DNA of 64,000 nt from Erigeron canadensis (taxonomy: Eukaryota > Streptophyta > Magnoliopsida > Asterales > Asteraceae). Below, one piece after another: positions 33,548 to 45,031 of the stretch; position 1 is the first letter of the stretch, and each line of letters begins with the position of its first letter. The DNA is taken from NCBI RefSeq assembly GCF_010389155.1, contig NC_057762.1, forward strand, positions 38,376,055 to 38,440,054, written 5' to 3'. A program made the translations under genes and the position numbers. Under the pieces are notes generated by a model that had not been told where the DNA came from, made no database searches, and was given only the letters and a program-made list of their open reading frames with translations.

Positions 33548-35688
33548 AGTTATACATAATTTTACATGTTTTTAACAATGCTTTTGTTCTCATATGAACA
33601 TTTGTTATGTTTTCACATGTGAATGATCATTCACATATTATCTAATACGAGTACATAATTTTAAAATTTTCACGATTTATATTTTAAAAGTTCTCACAAA
33701 AAACCTAACCTTATATATATAACTATACAAGTACATGACATAATTTAACAATTTATGAAACAATATTTTCTTATAACCTAGCATATAGGATTTGTAACAT
33801 CACTTTGTAGTTTGGCCCTTCAGTTAGTGCTAATTATGGGTTATAAAAGCAAAATATAAATACATAAAATACTTAAATTTAGAAGTAATGATAATGAAAA
33901 TGATTGTGACATAGGAATTGAACAAAGCAGTCGACAAACGTGATTTGTGGATCTTGATATGTAAAGAAGCAAATAAATAATTAAAATGATATGTGGCAGA
34001 ATTTTGGTAGCTAAAGATATATGCCCTACTGATAAAACTTCTAAACGACTTTTTTTTTTTTGTTTGATTGATTTTGTCTTTGTGTGGTCTTTCGTGTACG
34101 TTAGTTGCCTGGTCTCACTCTCACACGCACATCACATTAACTCATGCATACGCCAATTAATGAATCTATGATAGGCGAAATCTTGAATATTACCATTAGC
34201 AATTTGCGTAACTATTTTTAACTTTAATTTACATAAACCTTACAATTGTCAAACATCGGAGAAGTAAAATAGTGAGACAACCAGTTTCGCTAGCTGCTGG
34301 TTGACTATCTTTTCTATTTTTCATGATATTTTTTAAATAAAATAAGGAAAAAACCATTATGCTTATAACAGTAAGGAAGAACCATGCTTCACCTCACAAA
34401 CTCCCCCCATGAAAATCACATATATATATATACAAAATCCCCCCCACCCCTCTCACAAAATAATGGAAGTATGGTACTTCTAGAAGCATACTTGTTACCC
34501 CATAAAATAATCGGGTTGGATTTTCTTGTTAAGGTCCTTATGTAATCTATATCTATATAAAACGCTAGCTCTTACTAACCTAGCTAGTTGCCATCAAAAT
34601 TTTCTATTGAGCAAAATAAAATGAATCTATCGATTCGAAGTACACAAGAACCTCACAAATTAAAGACCCTTGCAAAAGCAACTTGCTCAGCTTAGATGTC
34701 TTAGCATATTGTTGGGTTATTCGGAAAATCTGGAGTGACTACATCTTTTCCAACAAAGTACCATAATTCCTGTTTGCCACAAAGGAGATTAAAGCCATCG
34801 ATCAGTTGGCAATTAAAAGATCACAATCCCTCTCTCCCTCAAATGGTCAAATATCGTAATTCGAATTTCTAGTATTCAAATCTCTTGTAGGTTTTGTTAC
34901 GAGACAAGTGAATATTTGTACATTTTACTACTAAAAAGATTGGATCAAATTTTACGTGAAAGTCATGAATACATGATTATAGTTTCCAAAGTGCAATTAG
35001 CTTTTCATGCTATAATGCTTCCACATACATACACTTTGCAACAAAATGATTCCTCAACGTAGACTAAAGTCATAATAATTAATAACAATAATAATGCATA
35101 TATAGTTGATACTTAGTCATAAAGACAAAGTGATTATCCCAACTAAGGCCAATCACCAAACCTTTTCCATCAATCAATTGAGGGAGAAAGATAAGATATA
35201 TTTTATCTATGTGCTGTTAAAAATGGTGGAAACAAGTAAGCACATACTTTAATTGTAAATAACACACATATATGAACGATCCTCGTCAAGTAAGACCGAA
35301 CACGGTAAAAGAAAGTCGATTAAACCTCAAATTATAGCTTGACAATGCTAATATTGAGGACGTATTAATTAGAGTAATTCCTAATAAAACAGATGACTTG
35401 CCATAGGGATATCCGTCAATTCGATCCCTCTGTAGTGATCGAACGAGCCCCAACCGAGGTGCTCCAACGCACTTGGATACTCGTTCCATGGGCGGTGATT
35501 ATTGGTCATCAGTACACAACTTAACAAGATCGATGTTCATAAATGACAACTAAAAAATTAATTATTGAAGCAAGTTTGTAAACCACTTACTTACGTACCT
35601 TATTTTCGACAAAGCTTAATTATCATTATTAATTCATAGTAGTACAGTTAACAATATTGTATTTAATTGTTTGTTGGGTTGCCATCAC
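33548..35688. other. intergenic upstream of the subtilase
   Basis: No gene recognised. Several C-rich and T-rich runs (for example 34437-34450) and short A/T repeats. An open frame near 35286-35489 on the minus strand has no recognisable protein. Confidence 0.4.
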
Positions 35689-35696
35689 TATAAAAG
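35689..35696 (+). promoter_or_regulatory. TATA box candidate for the subtilase
   Basis: TATAAAAG, 283 bp upstream of the ATG. This is a good consensus match in a suitable place if the leader is about 250 nt, or if a leader intron exists. Confidence 0.45.
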
Positions 35697-35971
35697 AAGA
35701 TGCATGTTAGTATTGGCCACACAAGAAGAACAAGATTCCTTTCCTACGACTTTTTAGCAAATAGTAAAAATTTAACAAGACTCATTGATTAATTAAGAGT
35801 CCAATCAGTTGGTCCACTCACTTAATATCCATGATAATAACAACCTATTCATGCCCCATATATATGTTAACATCTTATTAACAGCTAATACCACCTAAAT
35901 CTCAATATCGACTACTTAACTTATATGTTCTCAAGCAACAGCTGTAAAAACAGGCAACAAGTTTGAGTAGG

Positions 35972-38266
35972 ATGATCTCCAGGAAGGTAGTCCTGGTGAC
36001 GATAATGGTGGCCGTTTGTTACAGTTATGTCGCGGCAGACCAGAAACACCAAAAGAAGACGTACATAATTCATATGGACAAATCTGTCATGCCATCGACG
36101 TTTTCTGACCATGTTGAGTGGTATGAAACGTCCATGAGATCGGTTTCCATGTCTACGGAAATGTTGTATTCATACAACAAGGTGATCCACGGATTTTCCA
36201 CGAGGCTTACTGTTGAGGAGGCAAAGCTACTTGAACAACAACACGGGATTGTGTCTGTCCAAGAAGAGACAGTATACAAACTTCATACGACACATTCACC
36301 TGAGTTTCTTGGACTAGATAACAGTAAAGTGATGTTTTCAGGGTCCCAGTCAAGTAGTGATGTGATAGTTGGAGTGGTGGACACGGGCGTGTGGCCTGGA
36401 AGTAAGAGCCTAGATGACACAGGTTTTGGCCCGGTTCCCAGTTCGTGGAGAGGAGAGTGCGAGACTGGTACGGGCTTCAGCAAATCAAGCTGTAATAACA
36501 AGTTAATAGGTGCACGGTATTTCTCAAGAGCATATGAAGCAACTTACGGGGCAATTGATGAAAATGTTGAATCCAAGTCTCCTATGGATGATGATGGACA
36601 TGGAACACATACTTCAACTACAGCAGCCGGTTCAGCAGTGACCGGCGCTAGTCTCTTTGGTTTTGCAAGAGGGACGGCACGTGGAATGGCTCCTTGTGCT
36701 AGGCTGGCAGTTTATAAAGCGTGCTGGCTAGGTGGATGTTTTGGTAGTGACATTCTAGCTGCTATGGAGAAGGCTATCACAGATGGTGTCCATGTGTTAT
36801 CACTGTCGATAGGAGGCTCACTATCTGATTACACAACTGATGTGGTTGCTTACGGGGCATTCAAAGCAGTATCACATGGAATATTCGTATCCTGCTCTGC
36901 TGGAAATAGTGGTCCCGCACCTCTAAGCTTATCAAACGTCGCCCCATGGATAGCTACAGTAGGAGCAGGAACTTTAGACCGCGATTTTCCAGCATATGTT
37001 GTTCTCGGGAATGGAAAGAAATTCTCGGGTGTATCACTTTACAGTGGGAAACCGTTATCGGGCTCCATGATTCCACTAGTTTTTGCGGGAAATGTCAGTA
37101 ACATGACAAATAGTAACCTATGCATACCGGGCTCGTTGCCACAGGGTCGAGTTACTGGCAAGATTGTGATGTGTGAACGTGGGTCGATTTCAAGGGTGCA
37201 AAAGGGGATGGTTGTTAAGGCAGCTGGTGGTGCAGGAATGATCCTAGCTAACACTGATATATTTGGGGAGGAGCTTGTGGCTGATAGCCATCTCTTGCCA
37301 AGCACAACCATAGGTCAAAAAGCTCGTGATGCCATAAAGAGTTACATAGTCTCGGATCATAATCCAACGGCTACGATCATACCTGGAGGAACTCTATTAG
37401 GCATCAAACCGTCACCTGTAGTAGCAGCGTTTAGTTCTAGAGGCCCGAATCCAATTACACCAGAAATACTCAAACCAGATTTCATAGCACCAGGGGTGAA
37501 TATTCTAGCAGGTTGGACAAGTAAAGTAGGTCCAACTGGATTAACTGAAGACCCTCGGCATGTGGAATTTAACATAGTGTCGGGAACGTCGATGTCATGT
37601 CCACATGTAAGCGGGCTATCTGCGCTACTCAAGGAAGCTCATCCTGAATGGAGCCCAGCAGCTATAAGATCAGCACTTATGACGACAGCTTATACCACAT
37701 ACAGAAATGGTGAAGGACTGCAAGATGTTGCAACCGGAGGGCTATCAACCCCATTTGATCACGGTTCAGGACACGTTGATCCTGTTTCGGCCCTTGATCC
37801 TGGCCTTGTCTATGATGCATCTGTTGATGACTACCTGAGCTTCCTTTGTGCCTTAAATTATACTTCTGCTTCCATTAAGATGTTTGCAGGTGGAAATTTC
37901 ACGTGTGTGGTGGGAAAGAAATACAGGGTGGAAGATCTGAATTACCCATCTTTTGCAGTTCCTTTGATGACGGCTTCAGGGGAAGGTGGAGGAAGCAGTG
38001 CACCAACTGTTGTAAAGTACACGCGAATTCTGACTAATGTCGGCCCTCCAGCAGCATACAAGGTGTCGATATCGTCAAAGACGCGGGCTGTGAAGATTAG
38101 AGTGGAGCCAGCAGAGTTAACTTTCACCGAGAAAAATGAGAAAAAGAAGTATACTGTGACATTCACTGCTAGTTCCATGCCATCAGGGACTACCAGCTTT
38201 GGGAATCTAGCATGGTCTGGTGGAAAATATGTTGTAAGGAGCCCAGTAGCTTTTATCTGGGTATGA
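35972..38266 (+). CDS. subtilisin-like serine protease, SBT1 type
   Basis: Intronless gene of 764 residues, the normal length and structure for plant subtilases, which are secreted to the cell wall and process or degrade proteins. Start ATG chosen at 35972; it precedes the signal peptide (residues 1-22, MISRKVVLVTIMVAVCYSYV). An I9 inhibitor prodomain follows (YIIHMDKSVMPSTF to about residue 107). The catalytic triad is complete: Asp137 (VVDTGVWPGS), His210 (DGHGTHTSTTAAG), Ser540 (GTSMSCPHVSG), with oxyanion Asn312 (SAGNSGPAP). A protease-associated domain lies near 365-470 (GKIVMCERG, VQKGMVVKAAGGAGMIL). The C-terminal fibronectin-III-like part starts near residue 660 (LNYPSFAVPL). The residue pattern is close to ARA12/SBT1.7-like enzymes; orthology is not proven. 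All key residues are present, so an active enzyme is expected. Confidence 0.95.
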   Translation: MISRKVVLVTIMVAVCYSYVAADQKHQKKTYIIHMDKSVMPSTFSDHVEWYETSMRSVSMSTEMLYSYNKVIHGFSTRLTVEEAKLLEQQHGIVSVQEETVYKLHTTHSPEFLGLDNSKVMFSGSQSSSDVIVGVVDTGVWPGSKSLDDTGFGPVPSSWRGECETGTGFSKSSCNNKLIGARYFSRAYEATYGAIDENVESKSPMDDDGHGTHTSTTAAGSAVTGASLFGFARGTARGMAPCARLAVYKACWLGGCFGSDILAAMEKAITDGVHVLSLSIGGSLSDYTTDVVAYGAFKAVSHGIFVSCSAGNSGPAPLSLSNVAPWIATVGAGTLDRDFPAYVVLGNGKKFSGVSLYSGKPLSGSMIPLVFAGNVSNMTNSNLCIPGSLPQGRVTGKIVMCERGSISRVQKGMVVKAAGGAGMILANTDIFGEELVADSHLLPSTTIGQKARDAIKSYIVSDHNPTATIIPGGTLLGIKPSPVVAAFSSRGPNPITPEILKPDFIAPGVNILAGWTSKVGPTGLTEDPRHVEFNIVSGTSMSCPHVSGLSALLKEAHPEWSPAAIRSALMTTAYTTYRNGEGLQDVATGGLSTPFDHGSGHVDPVSALDPGLVYDASVDDYLSFLCALNYTSASIKMFAGGNFTCVVGKKYRVEDLNYPSFAVPLMTASGEGGGSSAPTVVKYTRILTNVGPPAAYKVSISSKTRAVKIRVEPAELTFTEKNEKKKYTVTFTASSMPSGTTSFGNLAWSGGKYVVRSPVAFIWV

Positions 38267-39555
38267 TTACAGTATTCAATATGGTAAAATATTGCTCTAA
38301 ATCAACCTATGTAAATTCTTTACTATGTAACTTTTTCTTACTTGATATACAAGTGAAAGAGAGTAAGTATAATAAATTAACTATATGGCTTTGAAGAAAT
38401 CGTTGATGAAACAAAAGTTTTTTACTATATAAGCTACCTGCTAAAGTTTGTAAATTATTGGTTTCACTTTCTATTTTGGGTTTTGTTTTGTTATTTTCTC
38501 TTTCGGGTTCGGTTTTTTATTAAAGTTTTTAATCTAAAAGATCAATCATTTCTGGTTGCCTTCGATTTTTCAAAGCTTTACGTGTCAAAGTACTTCCACC
38601 AACAAAGTGATTCCTTATTTTTAAGCTAAAGCGAGAATACTAGTTGACAGCGAGTCGGAAAGGCTAGTGCTTATAAGAAATGATCATCAGCTTTTTTCAC
38701 CAACATATCAAGAAAGCACACCTGTATCTTTTACCTAAGATGTTATGCTAGCTAGCTCCAATACTAAGGACGTTTTTACCTAAGAAAGCCACTATATATG
38801 ATACAAGCTATATGTATAGACCCGAAAGTACGGATGTGGTCAGTTGATTGTTCTGATTTTGGTTCAGTCGATTAGTAAATCAAACTTTCAAGCTTTTGCA
38901 AAACGATTAAATAAACGTTTGGAATAAATACAGAGGTGTAAGGTATGTTTTTAGTGTGAAAAGTTGTTTATAACAAACTTAATTAATCTATCTATATATC
39001 TCACAGTTAAATATTAGCAGAAGATTATCTTCTTCCAGTGACTAATAACAAAGAAGATTAGAAGATGCTTGTTAATATTGGTATCACTTTGAAAAGTGTA
39101 TCCAACAGATATACATACAGCAAGATAAAGTGTGTATCATTATTCGTCTTACACAACCACCTACCTACCCACCTACCTACTAGAGAAAAACTAAAGAAAT
39201 CATACGTTTTAAACACTGTAAATGCATACAGACGTGGCTAAGGTCAACTGATCGACAAGATGGAGGCCAACAGTGCTGGGTGACGAGCCGAATACAAGAT
39301 ACGAATAGATGGAAATACAAGAACGCAAGAGAGGGGGGCGTTGTAAATTTGAGAGAAAGATACTGGGAAAAGATCGAAGCATTTTTAGCTGGTGGCCGGA
39401 AGGATGCTCGGATGATGTGTCATACGGTAGTGATGGTGTTGGCGGTGGTGTGGGTGTGATCGTGGTGGTTTGACGGCAGGCAGTTGTAAAACAAATACTA
39501 GCATTCTCAACATTCAATATTTAACCATCCATCCATGAAAACTGGGTTATATTAA
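38267..39555. other. subtilase 3' flank and intergenic
   Basis: No gene recognised. A short (CCTA)n-like tract CCACCTACCTACCCACCTAC occurs near 39158-39180. The open frame 39209-39517 (minus) has no recognisable protein. Confidence 0.4.
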
Positions 39556-39835
39556 CTAACACGGTACCCGCGCGATGCGGCGGTAGTCATGATGGTGACG
39601 ATGTGATGGTTGGGCAACGGTTGGTGATGGAGCGACGTTGAGTTGTGTATATAATTGATGTAAAAGATTAATGGACATATTTTAAAACATAAAGGATTGA
39701 TAGTGTAATTTAATCATTAATGTTAAGGAGGTAGTGTATGTGAAAGTATTTTTAAGAGGTGTCAAGTGAAAATATTACATATTTTCAACATTACTAAAAA
39801 TAAAAAGGGCTATTCTTTTTATAATATAGTATAGA
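39556..39835 (-). mobile_element. short non-autonomous Helitron, copy 3
   Basis: On the minus strand it starts TCTATACTATATTATAAAAA after A and ends GCGCGGGTACCGTGTTAG before T. The hairpin (CCGC...GCGG) and GGTGATGG/GGTGACG-rich interior match the copies at 7399-7648 and 9316-9576. The terminal TTAG differs by one base from the canonical CTAG. Length 280 bp. Confidence 0.75.
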
Positions 39836-39906
39836 TAAGGGATATCTACCTATATAGTCTAATTAGAAGGTGCCATGGGTCTTGGTTTGGACAACATTTT
39901 AAAGAA

Positions 39907-40037
39907 GGGAAATGATCCCTACACAACATATATTTACCATACACAACAATATATTCATTAAATAATTATACAGTACAACTGTTTGATGCATATATTGTTG
40001 TGTATGGTAAATTTATGTTGTGTATGAATCATCTCCC
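39907..40037. mobile_element. 131-bp Mutator-type MITE
   Basis: Inverted ends GGGAAATGATCC and GAATCATCTCCC, with ACACAACA...TTTACCATACACAACA inside and its complement on the other side. A 9-bp duplication TTTAAAGAA flanks it exactly (39898-39906 and 40038-40046), as expected for Mutator-like elements. Confidence 0.85.
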
Positions 40038-40046
40038 TTTAAAGAA

Positions 40047-41457
40047 TGACTAATTTGGTCTAAAAACCCGTGGAGCATAGTTACATATCACAAGAATTCT
40101 GCTCATCCAATAAGCAACTGACAAATGCACTTATTGTCTCTCCTTTCTTTCTTCTTCCTATAATTTCTCATGTTTTTCATTGTTCCTAATTTTCTTCTTT
40201 TCTTTCCTATGATCCTATCCAAAATTTTCTTAAAAAAGGATAGGTTAATCTCCTGTGTTTAGTTTCAATCTCAATTCACATATAATATCTCCATCCTATT
40301 TCCTATTTCACGCTTTGTAAATGAAATATTATACAGCAAAACAACGAAAAACATGATAACATGGAATAGAGGGAAAAAACACTAGAATCTAAACCCTTAA
40401 TAGTGAAATAGTCTTATATGATGTGAGGTATTAAGTAATTGATTACAAGTTTTGTTTTGAACCCACGAGGTAGAACATATACACGAGGTAATATTCCTGA
40501 AAAAATCTTTACCCAACTCTATATTGTCAAGTTTTATAAGTGATTTCAATGTAATTGATTCAAACCCTCAAATATTAGGTTGAAATCATCAATCTTTTGT
40601 AGGGTCTTGTTAAGGGAGATAAAATAAATAATCAAAAAAAACTGGAGAAAGAAAAAGAGGTAGGGAAAAAGATCAAGAGGAGAGAGATATATATGGTCTA
40701 TATGTCAATTTCCTACTGGAATACTAGAACTTGTGTATTTTTTAACTGTGTACCGTGAATATATTGACCAAATTTGTCTATATAGGTAAATTTTTCTAGT
40801 AATAACCTATAAACTTCTCACCATCAACATCGGCAATCAATCACCACCGCTAATCGCTACTGTTGTCACCACCATCACCCTACACCTCCACTGTAACTGC
40901 TGCATGCCACTACCACCCATCATTGCCACCAATGTCATTACACCGCCGCATAACACGAGTACCATTAAAGATATATCGATTTTGAAATAGTTTAATTTTA
41001 TTTTTATAAAAAGAGGATCATTTGCTTTTTTTATTCATGCATTAATATAACAAGGGTTTTTGTTAATTTTGTATTTAAAGTGTATTAAGTAGTTTTACAC
41101 TAACCATATAATTTAAGGAGCCAACTTTTGATATAAAAGTATTTAAAGTGTATTAAGGTTGTTATGTATTTAACTTAATATAAAATCTTTATATGTAAAT
41201 TCTCCATAAAATATTACTTATCTCAAAGGTTAGTTTAGATACATAGACAAACACTTTACACATCCCACTTTTCTCAATTTTAAAACATTGATTAAGAGGC
41301 AATTCAACAAAATTTGATCTGGATTACATTACTCGATTAAATAATTATCCATCTACATACTCGGTTTTGACCCAGCACCTCACTTAACGATAACGACGCC
41401 GTAACCTTCCCCAGAAAGCAGGTGGGTCTGTCTCGACTGCGCCATCATACCCATCAA
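40047..41457. other. intergenic with a decayed Helitron copy
   Basis: At 40770-40970 a segment starts near TCTATATAGGTAAATTTT, contains CCACC/CATCACC-rich sequence, and ends with ACCGCCGCATAACACGAGTA, resembling the short Helitron family on the plus strand but without a clean CTAG. The remainder shows nothing recognisable. Confidence 0.4.
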
Positions 41458-41465
41458 TATAAATA
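41458..41465 (+). promoter_or_regulatory. TATA box of the syntaxin-like gene
   Basis: TATAAATA, 211 bp upstream of the ATG at 41676. A good consensus at a plausible distance. Confidence 0.5.
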
Positions 41466-41675
41466 CAAATACAGATAGAAATATAAACAACATATAAATC
41501 TAAAGAAGAAAAATTCTTTGACCACACAAAAAATTAACTAACTTTATTCATTCAATCCTAAAACTGATTGATTTTTTGTCAAGATTTTATAGTTTAGGGT
41601 TTCTGTAAGCTTGGCTGTTTTTTGTTGAAGTTTAATTACTCTATTGTTAATATATTCATATTAAAAGAAAAATCA

Positions 41676-44600
41676 ATGGGATCCCATTTTGAACAATGGG
41701 AAAAAGATCCGTTCTTTACTGCCGCAGAAGAAGTTCAAGAATCTGCTGACAGGTTAATCTTATTTTCTTTACTTTAAAGTTAAAACCTTTATATTTGTAT
41801 CTGTCTGTTGTTTTATATCTATAGTTAGAAATTTACAGTTTTATATGTATATGTATAGTTTGTATTAAATGGCCAGATCTTTAAATTTAATTTCAGGATG
41901 GAATCAAGTTATAGAACTTTAATTCATGCTTTAAAGGAACCAAATTTATGGAAAGTAGAAGAACTTAAAAGGGATTTAAGAATTGCTCTTGGAACCGCTA
42001 AATGGCAGGTACTTATTGATTTTTTTTATAAAAAAATATGTTTTCTTATGTTTAACTTTTGCTCTTTTGGGGTTAATGTCACAGAATGTCTACGTAGATA
42101 ATTAAAACTTTTTTATGTCCCTTTAGGTAAGTTTAATACTTTGTTTGATCGGATTAAGTCTCAGGTTTACCATTATGGGGGTTCAAAATGGGCCACGTTT
42201 CACGTCACCCATTTTTACTGGTTATAACGGTAGAATTAAGCTTTAGGTGGTCAAAAAAACTATAATTACTTAAATGGACATCAAAAGTTTTAATTGTCTA
42301 GAATCTAGATGCACATTCCGGAAAGTATATTTGCTACTTTGTGAGATTAACCTTTTTTTGAGTGATGTTGATGATATTGGGATTTGGGCAGTTGGATGAA
42401 TTTGAAAAAGCTGTTGGAAAAAGCTATAGTAAATTATCATGTAACGATACAAAAACGAGGCATCGTGAATTTATTACTGCAATGGAGATTCAAGTTTCTA
42501 AGGTGGAAAAGTGTTTGGATGAATCTGCGGGTTCTACTGGAAAGCCGCCTCGGCCATGGGTACATCTTAATGAGGGAGAAAGCGATGAGCTTGCATTGTT
42601 TCTTTCAGGGAAACCTGCGGAAGTTTGTGTGGGTGATGACCAGTCAACGTCTGAATGCTTGAAAGATAACGGGAACAAGTTCTCTAAGCATAGAAGGACA
42701 GCTAGTGCTGATGCTGACATTGGTACGTGGATCATTGCGGTAGGTGATGATGTTTCTGTTAATGGTGTTGATGAGAAAACTGAACTGCCTAGGAAAATAC
42801 CGAGTTATTCTGGTTTTTTAAATACAATGGAGTCTGCAGCGAAGTTACCGTGGTCGAAGAATGGTTACAGGAAATTGAAGTTCGTAGATCATGCTAAATT
42901 GCCTGAGACGCAGCCTGTGAGCAGAGTGAGTGTTTGTATTAAGTGTTTACATGAATCGATTTATGTTTTATATATGTATCGATAATTGATATTACTTTCT
43001 TAATCATGAAAAGGGTATTAATGCATGCTATGAAAGGAGTAAGAGCTGTCTTGAGACTGATGATGATTGTTACCAGAAGCAACTATATGGGTGGTATGGT
43101 GCAATTCAACGACAGGTTCAAAGGTCACAGTACTATGTGCAGTATGGTCGGTCTACTCAAATGGTATTTTGGGTTCTTGTCCTGATTTTATTGTTCGGTG
43201 AGTTTGCTTTCCTATGCCAAAATGTGTTCATTACTTTTGTATAAGTTTGCTTCTCATATGGAAACATTTCGAGTTACAATTATATATATATACAAAGAAA
43301 ATGATACCATTGAGGCAGATAAGATACCTTTAGTCTATTATGGAGGTGTTGTCCTTTAAGTAATGCTTTACTAGATATTTATAATAGTCGTATGACACTT
43401 CCAACCATATCGTGCTATTATATGAAAGTTGAGATAAAAAAGTTAGTACAACATTTATAGGCTCCCCTTGGTTATCTCGTTATGCGGGTTTGTAAACAGT
43501 GAATATCTTTGATGACTTTAGGGTTACACACTTACACGGAAGTAATATATTGGTTGAACTTTCTTAGAAACATAAAAGCATGGATTCTGAATTTCTATTT
43601 TAAAGAGTTATGAGAAACTGTAAAGGCAGACATTTCAGAATAGAATGATATTGTTTTAGACATAAAATCGCATTATAATAAATGTAATAAATCGCTTCTA
43701 TTGATTTTTGGTTGGATATGACTGGACTGAGACTATTGCAAAGTACCCCCCTTTGAACTCTTTTTGCGATGCACCGTTTTAAAATGAGGGAGAAATGTTG
43801 TGGCTCCTCTATCAATCCTAGAGCACTTATATGATTTTACATAAAGCTCAAACATATGGTAAGGATGCATTTTTGTAGTTGATCCTCTATTATTGGCCTA
43901 CAATTTATGAAATGATACAAGGATAAGTGACACCTGATTATGAACTCCATAAACTTCCATCAGCAGATCTTTCCATTATTTGAATGTTAGATCAAAGATG
44001 TAGGATGAGCTTCCTTTGCAAACATGTTCATAAGTTACGAATATTTCTTTACTTCTCATTCCAAAATATTTTGAGTTAAAGCTGCATATGTGCCAAGAAA
44101 ATGATGAGATTGAGTCTTGGGTGATACCTATATATGACTACTATGGATGTGTTGTCATTTAAGTAATGCATAACTAAAGATTTTAAAATCCCTGAGACAC
44201 TTCCATTAATGATCTTTCCATATATGAATATTAGAACAAATCTTTAGAAAGCACTTTGTTTGCAAGTCACATTTAATAATTAGTTGTCCAGATCCACTTG
44301 AATGTCTCATTATGCTTGCTTACAAACTGTGAGTAAATCTTTAGTAGCATTACTTAGCAGCATGGATTCTAATTTAGTAGCATTATAATAACTGAGAGTC
44401 TGAGATAAAGCTTTTCCATTGAGCATTTTTTTTAGTCAATCTGATTGGAATGATAGTATTTCCCCTCTTTGGACTCATCTTTGCATGTTTCTACCAAGGC
44501 TGATTATTAATACTTGAAGAACTTGATTGACTTTGCACAAAGTTCAAAGCTGCAGTAATGACTGATTTTTTTAGTTGACCGTATATATTCATATCTGCAA

Positions 44601-45031
44601 CATCAGAAGCCACCTTAAACCACCAGAAGACTTTTAAAACACTGGATAACAACAGCAGTCGCGGACTTGTGGTTTGATCCACCACATTGCACTGGTTGGT
44701 CATTGGTGTCAAATGATAAAAAAGGTTTAGCGACACTTGATTATGAACCCCATGAACTTGAAAGGACTATAGATAGTATTGATTTATGTTATATGGAAAT
44801 CATAGGCTATGATGTTTTCTTAAATTGCCATTGTTAAGTTTATGGTGGGAGCAGTGTTGCAGTAGTCTTAAACCAATACATCCGTTTTTAGTTCAGATCC
44901 TTTCTACTTGTAACCCTTTAATCATTAACTACTACATCTGTTACAACCACTTGAAAAGTGACAAATGGCTCATGTGCTCATCTCTTCTTTAAATTTCTAT
45001 TTTTGCAGTTGTTACAGTGCATGTGATCTGA
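41676..45031 (+). CDS. syntaxin-6 N-domain, tail-anchored protein (At1g27700-like)
   Basis: A 309-residue protein from five exons: 41676-41752, 41897-42008, 42392-42925, 43014-43197 and 45009-45031 (930 nt in total). All junctions are GT-AG and in phase. It begins MGSHFEQWEKDPFFTAAEEV, with an N-terminal three-helix bundle typical of syntaxin 6/SYP6 proteins (SYRTLIHALKEPNLW, ALGTAKWQLDEFEKAVG). The middle is polar (HRRTASADADIGTWIIAVGD is conserved in this family). The C-terminus is a membrane anchor, MVFWVLVLILLFVVTVHVI, which places it in the endomembrane system facing the cytosol. I see no SNARE heptad region between the N-domain and the anchor, so it may bind SNAREs instead of acting as one; that is inference. 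The last exon encodes only seven residues plus the codon split at the junction, after an 1811-bp intron. Confidence 0.9.
43255..44620 (+). repeat. diverged tandem duplication in syntaxin intron 4
   Basis: A segment from about 43255 (TTTCGAGTTACAATTATAT, then AGAAAATGAT, GTGTTGTCCTTTAAGTAATGC, GACACTTCCA) recurs from about 44055 in the same order (TTTTGAGTTAAAG, AGAAAATGAT, GTGTTGTCATTTAAGTAATGC, GACACTTCCA), an offset of about 800 bp with clear divergence. It lengthens the intron. Confidence 0.6.
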
